From the NCBI RefSeq assembly GCF_024752025.1, contig NZ_JANTPU010000002.1, forward strand, positions 186,001 through 250,000: a stretch of DNA of 64,000 nucleotides, written 5' to 3'. Below are positions 20,068 through 30,348 of the stretch, in pieces; the first letter of the stretch is position 1; each line of letters starts with the position of its first letter. The translations under genes and the position numbers were made by a program. The notes beneath the pieces were generated by a model. The model saw only the letters and a program-made list of their open reading frames with translations, did no database searches and was not told the origin of the DNA. Origin of the DNA: Pseudidiomarina sp. CB1 (GTDB lineage Bacteria > Pseudomonadota > Gammaproteobacteria > Enterobacterales > Alteromonadaceae).

Positions 20068-21138
20068 TCAAGATTCTAATCTTGAATTCGTAATGTGCTT
20101 GGGAATTTCCTGAATCGCCGTCACACGGTTGCGGCCCTCAGATTTACTCATATACAGGGCGGTATCGGCGCGCTTCAATAGGCGATTGAAGGTTTCGTTT
20201 TGCTTGTGCTGGCTAATGCCGATACTGGCGGTGATTTGAATTTCATGACCTAAGTCGGTACTCCAGGCATGCGAGCCGATGGCGTTGCGTAAGCGTTCGC
20301 CAATGTATTCGGCGTGTGCTAAGTCGGTTTCGGGCAGTACAATCATAAACTCTTCGCCGCCCCAACGTCCGATAATGTCATGCTGGCGCAATTCGCGTTG
20401 CATGATTTTGGCAATGTATTGCAACACTTGGTCGCCTTTGTCATGACCATAAACGTCATTGATCAGTTTAAAATGGTCAATGTCGAGTAACAATGCCGAC
20501 AGTGGCAAGCTGTTGCGGTCAGCACGTGAAAATTCGATTTCAGCAAGGGCTTTGGCTTGGCGGCGATTATAAAGTTGGGTTAATTCGTCGATACTCGCAA
20601 GTCGATTCAATTTGCGGTTCGCACTACTGATCGACTTAACGTAGAAAAAGCCAAGATAGCTAAACATCGCGAAGACAACGGTAAGATTGAAGAAGAAGAC
20701 GCCGAGCAAGGCATTCGCCGATATGGGCTGTAATGGCTCGTGCCAATAGCTTTGTAAGTACAGCCCTGTATAGAGTGCAAAGAGAATAACCAACGCGGTG
20801 ATTGCGGTTTTTCCGCGCATTGTTACTGCCAAGGCAGGAATAAACATCAATAGGAAATAGTGGAAACCACTGCCCCAGCCGATCAGTACCGTTCCTAGTG
20901 CGGCATGTGCCACAACTTCGGTCCACACTAAAGCCGTTGCGAGGCCATTCATGCGTTTACCATAAGCATAGTAGGCGACCGCGTACATCATCACACTGAT
21001 AACGTTCACCCAAGCCAGAATAGGTGATTGCAAAGCGAGGAAAATGCCGAAGAAGGCAATATCAACCGCAGCAGCAATAATACAGGTGCGTTGGGCGACG
21101 CGCCAAAACTCTGGGCGCTGACTAGTACTGCGTTCCAT
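20068..21138 (-). CDS. Membrane diguanylate cyclase with intact I-site
   Basis: 356 residues. The N-terminal 180 residues contain about six hydrophobic segments (a MASE-type membrane sensor that I cannot assign further). The GGDEF domain follows at about 190-345, with LASIDELTQLYNRRQ at its start and active site GGEEF (260-264). An inhibitory RxxD site (RQHD) lies five residues before it, so the enzyme should show product feedback. The gene is divergent from the arsenate-resistance gap/arsJ pair, with a 144-base gap between them. The signal is unknown. Confidence 0.9.
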   Translation of the reverse strand: MERSTSQRPEFWRVAQRTCIIAAAVDIAFFGIFLALQSPILAWVNVISVMMYAVAYYAYGKRMNGLATALVWTEVVAHAALGTVLIGWGSGFHYFLLMFIPALAVTMRGKTAITALVILFALYTGLYLQSYWHEPLQPISANALLGVFFFNLTVVFAMFSYLGFFYVKSISSANRKLNRLASIDELTQLYNRRQAKALAEIEFSRADRNSLPLSALLLDIDHFKLINDVYGHDKGDQVLQYIAKIMQRELRQHDIIGRWGGEEFMIVLPETDLAHAEYIGERLRNAIGSHAWSTDLGHEIQITASIGISQHKQNETFNRLLKRADTALYMSKSEGRNRVTAIQEIPKHITNSRLES

Positions 21139-21282
21139 GCGATTCCTTGCGTTATTCTTGAGTGATTTTAGTTAAGATAAACTTATAGTAGTTATCAAGT
21201 TTTTGCCAGATTTAGCTTAACATTGTTGTAAACGTTGGCGACTATACTTCACCTTACCAACTTTAAGTGATTAGGAGCAGTT

Positions 21283-22284
21283 ATGAGCATCAAAATTGGT
21301 ATTAATGGATTAGGCCGTATTGGTCGCTTGGCTTTGCGCATTTTTAGTGAGCGTAGTGATGTTGAGGTCATCCAAGCAAATGACCCTGGCGGTGATGCCG
21401 CTACCTTTGCCCACCTGCTGCAATTTGATTCGGTGCATGGGCGTTGGTCGCAAGCTGTGCAGGCTGATGGTGATGGGCTTGTCATTGATGGCCATGCGGT
21501 GAAATTCACCCAGAACAAAGCTATTGATGACACCGATTGGAGTGGTTGTGACATCGTGCTCGAAGCGTCGGGCAAAATGAAGACCGTTGACGTGCTAAAT
21601 GCTTATTTAGAACAGGGTGTAAAGCGCGTTGTCGTGTCGGCTCCGGTGAAAGAAGAAGGTGCTTTAAACCTCGTCATGGGGGTAAACGACCAGCTATTTG
21701 ACCCTGCAAAACATCGAATTGTTACGGCTGCTTCGTGCACCACCAACTGCCTTGCACCAGTGGTGAAAGTGTTGCATGAAAAAATCGGTATCAAACACGG
21801 TTCGCTGACCACCATTCACTCGATTACGAATACCCAAACGATTTTGGATGCGCCGCATAAAGATCTGCGTCGCGCACGTGCTTGTGGCGAGAGTCTCATC
21901 CCAACATCGACGGGATCGGCGACCGCGATTATTGAAATCTTTCCAGAACTTAAAGGTCGCTTAGATGGCCATGCAGTGCGTGTACCTTTGGCCAATGCAT
22001 CACTTACAGATTGCGTGTTTGAGATGGAGCGCGAAACCACTGCTGAAGAAGTGAATCGTTTATTGGCCGAGGCTGCCGCAGGCGAGTTGCAAGGGATTTT
22101 AGGGTATGAAGAGCGCCCGCTCGTGTCGATCGATTATCGCACCGACCCACGCTCAAGTATTGTCGATGCCTTATCGACTCGCGTTATCAATGGTACTCAC
22201 GTAAAAGTCTACGCTTGGTATGACAATGAGTGGGGCTATGCGAATCGAGCCGTCGAGCTAGTAGCTAAGGTTGGCGCATGCTAG
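21283..22284 (+). CDS. gap: ArsJ-associated glyceraldehyde-3-phosphate dehydrogenase
   Basis: 333 residues, a complete type I GAPDH: the NAD-binding [14 protein letters not shown] motif, then the catalytic Cys152 in [12 protein letters not shown], and the C-terminal [11 protein letters not shown]. The ATG of arsJ lies seven bases inside its 3' end. GAPDH genes coupled to arsJ form 1-arseno-3-phosphoglycerate from arsenate and glyceraldehyde-3-phosphate; ArsJ then exports that product, which breaks down outside the cell. This coupling, more than the GAPDH sequence itself, supports a role in arsenate resistance and not central glycolysis. A good AGGAG precedes the start. An inverted repeat AAACTT-N12-AAGTTT at 21179-21202 in the promoter region might be an operator; no arsR is nearby. 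Confidence 0.93.
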   Translation: MSIKIGINGLGRIGRLALRIFSERSDVEVIQANDPGGDAATFAHLLQFDSVHGRWSQAVQADGDGLVIDGHAVKFTQNKAIDDTDWSGCDIVLEASGKMKTVDVLNAYLEQGVKRVVVSAPVKEEGALNLVMGVNDQLFDPAKHRIVTAASCTTNCLAPVVKVLHEKIGIKHGSLTTIHSITNTQTILDAPHKDLRRARACGESLIPTSTGSATAIIEIFPELKGRLDGHAVRVPLANASLTDCVFEMERETTAEEVNRLLAEAAAGELQGILGYEERPLVSIDYRTDPRSSIVDALSTRVINGTHVKVYAWYDNEWGYANRAVELVAKVGAC

Positions 22285-23495
22285 CAAAGCTGTCGCCGGC
22301 GATTCGCCAATACCTACTCGTAACGGGCAACTACTGGGCCTTCACCTTAACAGATGGTGCGTTGCGGATGCTGGTGGTATTGCACTTCCACCAGTTGGGC
22401 TACAGTGCTCTTGAAGTTGCTATGCTGTTCTTGTTTTACGAGTTTTTCGGCGTGGTGACGAACTTGTTTGGCGGTTGGTTGGGTGCGCGTTGGGGCCTCA
22501 ACCGCACAATGAATATCGGCCTTGGCTTGCAGGTGCTGGCGCTTGGTATGTTACTGGTACCGCCAGCCTGGCTGACGGTATTGTGGGTCATGGCGGCACA
22601 GGCGTTGTCGGGCATTGCCAAAGATCTGAACAAAATGAGTGCGAAGAGCACGATCAAACTGTTGGTCCCAGACAGTCAGCAAGGGCAGCTCTATAAGTGG
22701 GTCGCCATCCTGACCGGTTCAAAAAATACGCTTAAGGGTGTCGGCTTCTTTCTCGGCGGTCTGCTCTTAACGGTGCTGGGTTTCCAAGGCGCCGTATTAG
22801 CGATGGCGTTGATGCTGTTGGTGGTTTGGTTGTTAAGCCTCGTGTTTTTGCGCAAAGATGCCGGCGTTGCGAAGAATAAACCGAAGTTTAAAGAACTTCT
22901 TTCGAAAAGTCGGGCGATCAACATTCTTGCCGCTGCGCGTTTTTTGCTGTTCGGTGCGCGTGATGTATGGTTTGTTGTGGCATTGCCAGTGTTTCTGGCG
23001 AGTCAGCTTGGTTGGGACCACTGGCAGGTAGGTGGTTTTTTGGCTGCTTGGGTTATCGGTTATGGCTTTGTCCAAGGGGTGGCGCCACGTGTAACAGCGA
23101 CAGCGGAAACGAGTCCGCGACGGCAGGCTGTGCTCTGGGGCGCATTACTCAGTCTTAGCCCGTTACTGTTAGCTGCGGCGCTATGGCAAAGTGCGCCTAT
23201 TGCCGTAAGTATTATGCTCGGTCTTGGCCTTTTTGGGGTGTTGTTCGCGGTGAACTCGAGCCTACATAGTTATCTCATTGTGGCCTATGCGCGTGCCGAC
23301 GGCGTCTCGTTAGATGTGGGTTTTTATTACATGGCCAATGCTGCTGGGCGCTTACTGGGTACGGTATTGTCCGGCTGGATCTATCAGAGTTACGGATTGG
23401 TCGCTTGTCTAGTTATTTCTGCGGCGCTAGTGCTGCTATCAACCCTAGCGATACGCGGATTACCAAGCCGTGAACCCACTCAGTCTTTGAAGTAA
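22278..23495 (+). CDS. arsJ: Organoarsenical efflux MFS transporter ArsJ
   Basis: 405 residues with about 12 transmembrane helices (major facilitator superfamily). The N-terminal stretch ([20 protein letters not shown]) and the [20 protein letters not shown] segment are strongly conserved in ArsJ. It exports 1-arseno-3-phosphoglycerate made by the partner GAPDH, giving a net extrusion of arsenate. Translational overlap with gap supports coupled synthesis. The 3' end overlaps the convergent EAL-domain pseudogene by 16 bases. No arsR, arsC or arsB is visible in the window, so this pair may be the whole local system or be regulated from elsewhere. Confidence 0.94.
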   Translation: MLAKLSPAIRQYLLVTGNYWAFTLTDGALRMLVVLHFHQLGYSALEVAMLFLFYEFFGVVTNLFGGWLGARWGLNRTMNIGLGLQVLALGMLLVPPAWLTVLWVMAAQALSGIAKDLNKMSAKSTIKLLVPDSQQGQLYKWVAILTGSKNTLKGVGFFLGGLLLTVLGFQGAVLAMALMLLVVWLLSLVFLRKDAGVAKNKPKFKELLSKSRAINILAAARFLLFGARDVWFVVALPVFLASQLGWDHWQVGGFLAAWVIGYGFVQGVAPRVTATAETSPRRQAVLWGALLSLSPLLLAAALWQSAPIAVSIMLGLGLFGVLFAVNSSLHSYLIVAYARADGVSLDVGFYYMANAAGRLLGTVLSGWIYQSYGLVACLVISAALVLLSTLAIRGLPSREPTQSLK

Positions 23496-24959
23496 CGTTC
23501 AGCGTCAACGCTTGGGCGGCCGAAGAGATAACCTTGGAAAAATTCGCAACCCAACTCTTGTAGGCGTGCAAATTGCTTTTCGGTTTCCACACCTTCGGCA
23601 ATCACCGCTAAATTCATACTGCGTCCGAGGCTGATCAAGGTTTCGGTTAACAGCTCGCCTTTGCCGTGCTGGTCAAGATCTTGGACGAAGGCCCGATCGA
23701 TTTTCAGTTCATCCAATGGCAACTGGGTTAGATATGCCAACGAGGCATAGCCCGTACCGAAGTCATCGAGTGACATCGACACACCGAGCTCACGGAGACT
23801 GTTCATTTGACTGACAATGAAATTAATGTCGCCGGCCATAAGACTCTCGGTCAACTCAAATCTTAAGTTGTTTGGATTTGCGCCGGTGCGCTTGAGCAGC
23901 TGCTCCACACGCGGCACGAAGTCGCGTCGGCGGAACTGAATTGGACTCACGTTGAGTGATAATTTGAGGTGCTTTGACCTTGAGCTGGTTGCCCAGCGCA
24001 CTAAGGTTTCACAGCTCTTTTCTAAAACCCAGTCACCAATTTTTAAGATGGCTCCAGTGGTTTCAGCTAATGGAATAAAGTCCGCTGGCGAAATTTCACC
24101 AAGTTCGGGATGCTGCCAACGTAGCAAAGCTTCGAACCCAATGAGCTGTTGGTATTTATTGACCTGAGGTTGCATGGCGAGACTAAGCTCGTGACGTTCA
24201 ATAGCATGATTGAGTGCTTGAGATAACTGTAGACGTTGTTTTACCGCAGACTCCATTTTTCGATCGAAGAAGCTGATAGCGGTGTCGCTCGATCGCTTCG
24301 CTGTTTTCAGGGCAATGTCGGCTTGTCTTAACAGCTCGTCTCCAGCCATTGGGTTCGGACATCGAAACAGGGTAATGCCAATACATGCCGAGAGTTTGTG
24401 ACTTGCGTCATTGAGTGTTAGTGGCGTCTCGAGCGCCTGCAGGACTTCAATAGCTAGTTGTTCGGCCTGTGCAGCGACCGCATCATAAGAGGAATATACG
24501 CTTGGCAGGACAATGGCAAACTCGTCCTTGCCAAGGCGTGCAAGATTGTCGGGCGACTGAGTTAGCCGGCGGAGGTATTGCGCGCATGTCAGCGTCCATG
24601 CAAAACATGATCGGTTCATCATTTGGTAGCGCCACCACGGTATGGCTTGAATAAACCGGCACCGTACTGCCGTCTTTGTGTTTAAGGTTCAGGCGTGCTG
24701 TCGGAATGCCTTGTTGGTGCTCGAACATCCAAGCCACCGCTTGTTTAACATCTTCACGCATTTCGTCTGGAATGATTAGGTCGTAAAGACTTTGTCCGAG
24801 CGCTTCCGGCGTTGCGTAACCGTAGATCTTTTCTGATGCGGCATTCCAATACACCACGGTGCCATCAGCACGATAGCCCTGAATCGACATGGCTTGAGTG
24901 TCATCAAAAAGCTTATGAAACCGTGCTTCGCTGCGTTGCTTATCGCGGTCATGGGTCAT
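23480..24959 (-). pseudogene. Disrupted PAS-GGDEF-EAL gene (internal deletion plus frameshift)
   Basis: The 5' part (from 24959) encodes a PAS domain of about 125 residues ending near PIMFCMDADMRA. It continues in frame for only some 30 more residues without a domain. In a second frame, starting about 24600, the sequence resumes as YLRRLTQSPDNLARLGKDEF and runs through a full EAL domain to 23480. Aligned with the GGDEF-EAL protein at 36137 of this window, about 70 residues (linker plus first half of the GGDEF domain) are missing, and the frame has changed. The EAL part keeps EALLRW, LNVSPIQF, ELTESLM, LDDFGTGYAS, IKIDRAF and AEGVET, so a truncated EAL protein from an internal start (for example the MMNR at 24622) could still be made. 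A sequencing error alone cannot explain the missing half domain. Confidence 0.82.
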
Positions 24960-25046
24960 GAATGTGTGCCGTTAATTGAAGAGTGTGAGAACTGTTAAAA
25001 GTTACTACAAGTGTAGAATATGATTGATAAAACCGTTAATTTGTAG

Positions 25047-26558
25047 GTGACATTTACATTTTGCGGACACTCAACTTTGGCGACGGCACAACACACCTAC
25101 AACGTCATCATTATTGGTACTGGCTTTGGTGGTCAGTCAGCGGCTTTGCAGTTGTTACGCCAGGGAATGACTGACTTTGTGATGCTCGAACGTCGCGCGT
25201 TTATGGGCGGAACGTGGTGCCAAAATTCTTATCCGGGAGCGCAAGTTGACGTGCAGTCGCCGTTGTATTCGCTAGCAAGTGAGCCGTATCCATGGTCACA
25301 AATGTTTGCTGAACAGCCCGAGCTTGAAGCCTACACTAAGCGAGTACTGGCGAAACATCGGTTGGCTGACAAAACCAAACTGAACACTAACGTTACAGAG
25401 CTGCGTTGGCTCGATGAACCGCAACAGTGGCAAGTGACGACCAGCCAAGGAGTATTTTTTGCAAAGTCGGTTATTAGTGCTCAGGGGCCACTAAGTAATC
25501 CTTTGATACCTGATTTTGCCGGCCAAGAAAATTTCCGCGGTACACGTTTTCATACCAATGCATGGGATCACAGTTACGATTATGCTCGCAAGCGTGTGGC
25601 GATTATTGGCAGTGGCGCCAGTGCCGCACAAGTGATTCCGGCGATCGCCAAGCAGGTTGAGCATTTGCATGTGTTTCAGCGTACGCCACACTGGGTTATG
25701 CCGCGTCCCGATCGCAATTTTGCGCCATGGTTTCGCAAGCTCTTGGGGGTAAAGCCTTTTTATCAAGTGGTAAGAAAAATCATTTATTGGGCGCTCGAAT
25801 GGCGGGTATTGGCGTTCAAATACTCCCGCACGCTACTGAAGATTTTTGCCGAGCGCGAAGCGCGCGCCCATCTCCGAAAACAGATCGCAGATGTAGAATT
25901 ACGTCAAAAACTAACGCCGGACTACACCATTGGCTGCAAAAGAATTATCGTATCGAATACGCTCTACCCTGCATTAGCGAGTGACAAGGTCACCTTGCAT
26001 GACCGCAACGATGGCATTCGGGAATTTACCGAACACAGTCTGGTAACCCAGCAAGGACATGAACTCGAGTTAGACTTGGTCATCTATTCAACGGGGTTCA
26101 AGGCTACCGATGGGGCACTCGGTTTTAATGTGGTCGGCCGCAACGGGCAACGCCTCGATGATGCTTGGAAAGATTATCCGCGGGCTTACTTAGGAACCAT
26201 GATGCCAGGCTTCCCAAATTTGTTTTTGGTCACCGGTCCGAATACCGGTATTGGTCATACGTCAGCTATTTTTGTAATAGAATCGCAGATGATTTATATC
26301 ATGCGGGTGATACAGGAATTGGCGCAGCGTGATGCCTCGAGTGTAGAGGTTACTAAGGCAGCAGAACAACGCTACACTGACAAAATTCATCATGAGATGG
26401 CTCGCACCGTTTGGCAAACGGGTGGTTGCCATAGCTGGTATCAAAGTAACAGCGGTAAAGTTACCGCCATGTTTCCCGGCTTCAGCTTTGTCTATCGCTA
26501 CTTAGCTTGGCGCTTTCGGCCACAAGACCACAACTTTAAACACGGAGCATCGACATGA
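25047..26558 (+). CDS. Flavin-dependent monooxygenase, Baeyer-Villiger type
   Basis: 503 residues. Two Rossmann motifs are clear: GTGFGGQSAALQL near the N-terminus for FAD and GSGASAAQVIPAIA near residue 190 for NADPH. Between them lies FRGTRFHTNAWD, which matches the Baeyer-Villiger fingerprint FxGxxxHxxxW(P/D), and GGTWCQNSYPGAQVDV is typical of cyclohexanone/phenylacetone monooxygenase relatives. The start is uncertain: the frame has no ATG before the FAD motif, so GTG 25047 or TTG 25077 must serve. The next gene begins four bases before its stop (ATGA). It should convert a ketone to an ester or lactone, or hydroxylate a related substrate; the natural substrate is not evident. Confidence 0.88.
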   Translation: MTFTFCGHSTLATAQHTYNVIIIGTGFGGQSAALQLLRQGMTDFVMLERRAFMGGTWCQNSYPGAQVDVQSPLYSLASEPYPWSQMFAEQPELEAYTKRVLAKHRLADKTKLNTNVTELRWLDEPQQWQVTTSQGVFFAKSVISAQGPLSNPLIPDFAGQENFRGTRFHTNAWDHSYDYARKRVAIIGSGASAAQVIPAIAKQVEHLHVFQRTPHWVMPRPDRNFAPWFRKLLGVKPFYQVVRKIIYWALEWRVLAFKYSRTLLKIFAEREARAHLRKQIADVELRQKLTPDYTIGCKRIIVSNTLYPALASDKVTLHDRNDGIREFTEHSLVTQQGHELELDLVIYSTGFKATDGALGFNVVGRNGQRLDDAWKDYPRAYLGTMMPGFPNLFLVTGPNTGIGHTSAIFVIESQMIYIMRVIQELAQRDASSVEVTKAAEQRYTDKIHHEMARTVWQTGGCHSWYQSNSGKVTAMFPGFSFVYRYLAWRFRPQDHNFKHGAST

Positions 26559-27493
26559 GAAAATTTTTACTCGGTGTAGGTATTGCCTTTATTGTCTTGT
26601 GGGGGGCGACCTGGCATCCATTAACTGGACAGCTGGTCTATCAGGGCACGCAGCGCATTGAAGCGGCGCTTTACGGTTTTGCGAAAGGTGAGGTTGCTTT
26701 GGGTGACATTACTTTTTCAGTGTACCGGCGCACTGCGCAGCGAGAGAATGCGCCAACGTTGTTGCTGTTGCACGGCTACACCGCCTCGAAAGAACTTTGG
26801 TTACGCTTTGCGAATCGCATTGATGACCGGTACAACATCATCATTCCAGATTTGGCCGGTCATGGTGAAACGGGCTTTGACCCACAATGGAGTTATAGTC
26901 CAAGTGCTCAAGCCACTCGGTTAGAACGGTTGCTTAATGCGTTCGACATTAACACGGCAACGGTTATCGGTAATTCTATGGGAGGACTGATTGCTGCGAA
27001 CTTTGCGCTGCAATACCCCGAGCGAACCGATGGCATTGTGGTCATTGACCCAGCGGGTGTGACGGCTCCGGTTCCGAGTCGTGCCGAGAAACTCTTCCAG
27101 CAAGGCCAATCACCGTTTGAAATTGATGGCTGGGAAGACTTTCAAGAGTTTTATGCCATGACCATGGCTGAGCCTCCTTATATTCCGGAGTTTGTGCTGC
27201 GCAGCATGGCCAAGCGTTATCAAGAACACAAAGCGGAATACATTCAAATCGCCGAAGATTTTCGCAATCTCGATCAGCTTGATGGGCGTTTAAATGAAAT
27301 TACCGTACCGTCATTGATTATTTGGGGAAGTGCTGATCAACTGCTCGATGTGAGTTCAGCAGCAGTGTGGTATAAAGGCATTCCCAACGCCGAACTCGAG
27401 ATTTTTGAAGGTGTTGGGCATATGCCCATGGTCGAGCGCCCAGCGCAGACCGCTGAACGTGTCGAAGCGTTTGTAAACAAGCACATAGAATAA
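26555..27493 (+). CDS. Membrane-anchored alpha/beta hydrolase
   Basis: 312 residues. One hydrophobic segment at the N-terminus (MRKFLLGVGIAFIVLWGA) suggests a signal anchor. The oxyanion segment LLLHGYTASKELW, the nucleophile elbow GNSMGG, the acid in WGSADQLLDV and the His in GVGHMPMVERP complete the catalytic triad. It overlaps the monooxygenase gene by four bases, so the simplest reading is that it hydrolyses the ester or lactone the monooxygenase makes. It could also be an unrelated lipase or esterase. Confidence 0.87.
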   Translation: MRKFLLGVGIAFIVLWGATWHPLTGQLVYQGTQRIEAALYGFAKGEVALGDITFSVYRRTAQRENAPTLLLLHGYTASKELWLRFANRIDDRYNIIIPDLAGHGETGFDPQWSYSPSAQATRLERLLNAFDINTATVIGNSMGGLIAANFALQYPERTDGIVVIDPAGVTAPVPSRAEKLFQQGQSPFEIDGWEDFQEFYAMTMAEPPYIPEFVLRSMAKRYQEHKAEYIQIAEDFRNLDQLDGRLNEITVPSLIIWGSADQLLDVSSAAVWYKGIPNAELEIFEGVGHMPMVERPAQTAERVEAFVNKHIE

Positions 27494-27511
27494 CAACAGG
27501 GACTTCAGATC

Positions 27512-28594
27512 ATGTCGAAACGTCATGCGCTAGCGCCGAGTGCGGTCATTGTTGTGCTGGTTGTCATTGGCTACCTATTATTTTGGCCGGTACCTATCGA
27601 GCCGCGGGCGTGGAATGCCCCGCGTGATCAAGGTTTTGTCGGTGCTTATGCACAAAATAATGCTCTGCAGGACGCGCAGTCAGTAGCTTTGCCGCATTCG
27701 CAGGGACCAGAAGACATAGCTTTAGACAGTGAAGGCCGGCCAGTATTTGGCCTGCTGAATGGTGATATTGTGCGGCGCGAACACAATGGTGAGTTCTCTA
27801 TTGTGACGACGACGGGTGGTCGTCCGTTAGGACTAGAATTCGGCCCAGATGGCACTTTATGGATTGCTGATGCCTACTTAGGACTCATGCGCTGGTCAGT
27901 CGAAACCGGACTTGAACTTGTGGTGACCGAAGTCGATGGACGCGAGGTTCGTTACGCCGATGATGTTGACGTTGCTGCCGATGGTACCGTTTATTTTTCC
28001 GATGCCTCGTCACGTTTTGCTGCGGACCAGTACGGCACTTACCAAGCGAGTTTGCTGGATATTATGGAGCATGCTGGCAATGGCCGCCTACTTGCCTATG
28101 ATGCGAGTAGTGGTCGTACGTATACCGTGCTTGGAGGTTTGCACTTCGCTAATGGCGTTGCGGTAAGTCATGATAACCGTTGGGTACTGGTCGCCGAAAC
28201 CGGTAGCTACCGTATTCTGCGCATTGGTATTGGTGATGATAACAATGGACGAATTGAAGCCGTGATGGAGAACCTTCCGGGCTTTCCCGATAATATTAAT
28301 GATGCGCCCAACGGTAAGTTTTGGATTGGTCTCGTTAGCCCTCGCAGTGCGCCCCTTGATGCGCTATCGAATTACCCTTTTGTGCGCACAATTGTCCAGC
28401 GCCTACCTAGCTTTATGCGTCCACAAGCGCAGCGCTACAGCCATTTAGTTGCGATTGATGTGAATGGTAATGTGTTGCGCAGCTTGCAAGATCCGACTGG
28501 GCAATTTGCACATGTGACAGGGGCTGCTGAAAGTGATACGAAACTTTTTCTCAGCAGCCTCCATGAACCAGCCTTCGCGGAATTAAAGCTCTAA
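27512..28594 (+). CDS. SMP-30/gluconolactonase-like beta-propeller protein
   Basis: 360 residues. A hydrophobic N-terminal helix ([17 protein letters not shown]) anchors or exports it. The rest shows the six-blade propeller pattern of strictosidine-synthase/SMP-30 proteins: [66 protein letters not shown] and [17 protein letters not shown]. The Asp/Asn/Glu metal ligands expected of lactonases are present in these motifs. It follows the hydrolase after 18 bases and has AGGGA upstream, so the trio is an operon. Lactone or ester hydrolysis after Baeyer-Villiger oxidation is plausible. Confidence 0.83.
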   Translation: MSKRHALAPSAVIVVLVVIGYLLFWPVPIEPRAWNAPRDQGFVGAYAQNNALQDAQSVALPHSQGPEDIALDSEGRPVFGLLNGDIVRREHNGEFSIVTTTGGRPLGLEFGPDGTLWIADAYLGLMRWSVETGLELVVTEVDGREVRYADDVDVAADGTVYFSDASSRFAADQYGTYQASLLDIMEHAGNGRLLAYDASSGRTYTVLGGLHFANGVAVSHDNRWVLVAETGSYRILRIGIGDDNNGRIEAVMENLPGFPDNINDAPNGKFWIGLVSPRSAPLDALSNYPFVRTIVQRLPSFMRPQAQRYSHLVAIDVNGNVLRSLQDPTGQFAHVTGAAESDTKLFLSSLHEPAFAELKL

Positions 28595-29049
28595 CTCTCA
28601 GTAGGTGGTAGCTCTGACGTGCAGTTTGGACAGCGTGTGGCTTTTAGCGGTATTGACGAGAAGCAAAAATCACAACTCTTGGTCGTCACCGGCGCTGGCT
28701 CTTCTTTTGTGCGCAAGCTATTCATACCTTTAACCAGCCAAAAGACGGCAAAGGCAACAATGACAAAGCTAATTGTATTGGTAATAAACAGCCCGTAATT
28801 GATGGTTACGGCACCTGCTCCTTGGGCATCCGCTAGGGCCACATAAGGGCCTGGGTTTTCGATCCCAGCTTTAAGAACGATAAACATGTCATTAAAGTCG
28901 ACGCCGCCAAGCAACAGACCGATGGGTGGCATGATGATGTCCGCAACAAAGCTTTTCACAATAGTGCTAAAAGCACCACCGATGATGATACCTACGGCCA
29001 TATCCACGACATTGCCTTTCATGGCAAATTTCTTGAATTCATTAAACAT
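28591..29049 (-). CDS. mscL: Large-conductance mechanosensitive channel with C-terminal zinc ribbon
   Basis: 152 residues from ATG 29049, preceded by AAGGAAG; the frame extends 14 codons upstream without support. [20 protein letters not shown], the [21 protein letters not shown] pore helix and TM2 ([20 protein letters not shown]) identify MscL, the emergency osmotic safety valve of the inner membrane. The C-terminus adds a cysteine cluster (SCDFCFSS ... RCPNCTSEL), which looks like a small zinc ribbon; E. coli MscL lacks it, though it occurs in some MscL proteins. It converges with the SMP-30 gene, overlapping by four bases. Confidence 0.96.
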   Translation of the reverse strand: MFNEFKKFAMKGNVVDMAVGIIIGGAFSTIVKSFVADIIMPPIGLLLGGVDFNDMFIVLKAGIENPGPYVALADAQGAGAVTINYGLFITNTISFVIVAFAVFWLVKGMNSLRTKEEPAPVTTKSCDFCFSSIPLKATRCPNCTSELPPTES

Positions 29050-29187
29050 GGTGAAGCTTCCTTGAAAGTCATGAACATGACGTATGTTCATGTACGTGAT
29101 GATCTATATAGCTGTTAAGTTGAGTAAAAGGTAGCTTTTTACGAATTTCTTCACTCTGACTTGTGAGCTTGCGGAAGCTCTTCCATA

Positions 29188-30348
29188 ATGGGTTCATCTC
29201 ATTTAAGCCAGATGGTGCTCGCGATGATCAACCTCGCCGATTTAACGACCCCTTATTTGTTGCTCGATACTGCCAAAATGACACGTAATATTGACCGGCT
29301 GCAAGCGCACATGGACAAGCTTGGCGTGACGTTACGACCGCATGTAAAAACGGCGAAGTCGATTGATGTTGTGCGGCGTTTATTTACCAATGGCGTGGGG
29401 CCGATCACCGTGTCAACGCTGAAAGAAGCGGAATACTTTGCGGAGCATGGCTTTACTGACATTACGTATGCCGTGGGGATTAGTCCTGATAAATTGCCGC
29501 GAGTATTAGAGCTATTGCGGTCCGGCGTCACGGTGCGTGTATTGCTCGACAGCATGGCCCAAGCGCAGGCTGTGGTAAGTTATGCGCAAAAAGCCGGCGT
29601 TACGATTCCGGCATTGCTTGAAATTGATTGTGATGGTGAGCGTGCGGGGCTGACCAAGAATGACCCTAAAATCGTCGAAATTGCGCAGCTATTGCACGAA
29701 AATAATCAATTTTCGGGGATTTTAATGCATGCAGGGGGCTCCTATCATTGCCCCGATAAAGCCGCAAAAGAGGCCGCTGCTGAACACGAGCGTGCCACCG
29801 CGGTAGCTGTGCGCGACACGCTACAGAAGGCTGGCATTGACTGCGCAACGGTAAGCGTGGGGTCGACGCCGACCGCTCACTTTGCGAAAAACTTAAGCGG
29901 TGTTACCGAAGTCCGTGCCGGGGTTTATGTCTTTCAAGACTTGGTTATGGCCGGATTACATGTTTGTGCGCTTAGCGATATTGCGATTAGTGTTGTGGCG
30001 ACGGTGATTGGTCATCGACCGGACAAGGGATGGATTATGACCGATGCTGGATGGATGGCGTTATCACGCGATCGCGGTACGGCTCAGCAAGAACTTGACC
30101 AAGGCTACGGGGTAGTGTGTGCGATGGATGGTACACCGTACCAAGATCTTATTGTGAGTAGCACCAGCCAAGAGCACGGAATCGTAGCGGTGCGCAAAGG
30201 CAGCAAAGCGAAGTTACCGCCATTGGAAGTTGGCGACCAGGTGCGGATTTTACCTAATCACGCTTGTGCCACGGCCAGCCAGTTCGAAGGTTATGTGGTT
30301 CCTGACAATAACGAACTGGTGTTCTGGCCGCGCATCAACTATTGGTGA
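29188..30348 (+). CDS. DSD1-family PLP-dependent D-amino acid enzyme
   Basis: 386 residues; an internal ATG at 29224 would give a start (MINLADLTTPYLLLD) closer to relatives, but GGAAG sits better for 29188. The alanine-racemase-like N-terminal barrel carries the PLP lysine in LRPHVKTAKS. The D-serine dehydratase/D-threonine aldolase C-terminal domain has the metal ligands HACATASQFEG near the end. Members eliminate or cleave D-serine, D-threonine or 3-hydroxyaspartate; the exact substrate cannot be told. It is a single gene between mscL and an NTF2-like gene. D-amino acid use is consistent with the dgc locus near the window's left end. Confidence 0.87.
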   Translation: MGSSHLSQMVLAMINLADLTTPYLLLDTAKMTRNIDRLQAHMDKLGVTLRPHVKTAKSIDVVRRLFTNGVGPITVSTLKEAEYFAEHGFTDITYAVGISPDKLPRVLELLRSGVTVRVLLDSMAQAQAVVSYAQKAGVTIPALLEIDCDGERAGLTKNDPKIVEIAQLLHENNQFSGILMHAGGSYHCPDKAAKEAAAEHERATAVAVRDTLQKAGIDCATVSVGSTPTAHFAKNLSGVTEVRAGVYVFQDLVMAGLHVCALSDIAISVVATVIGHRPDKGWIMTDAGWMALSRDRGTAQQELDQGYGVVCAMDGTPYQDLIVSSTSQEHGIVAVRKGSKAKLPPLEVGDQVRILPNHACATASQFEGYVVPDNNELVFWPRINYW

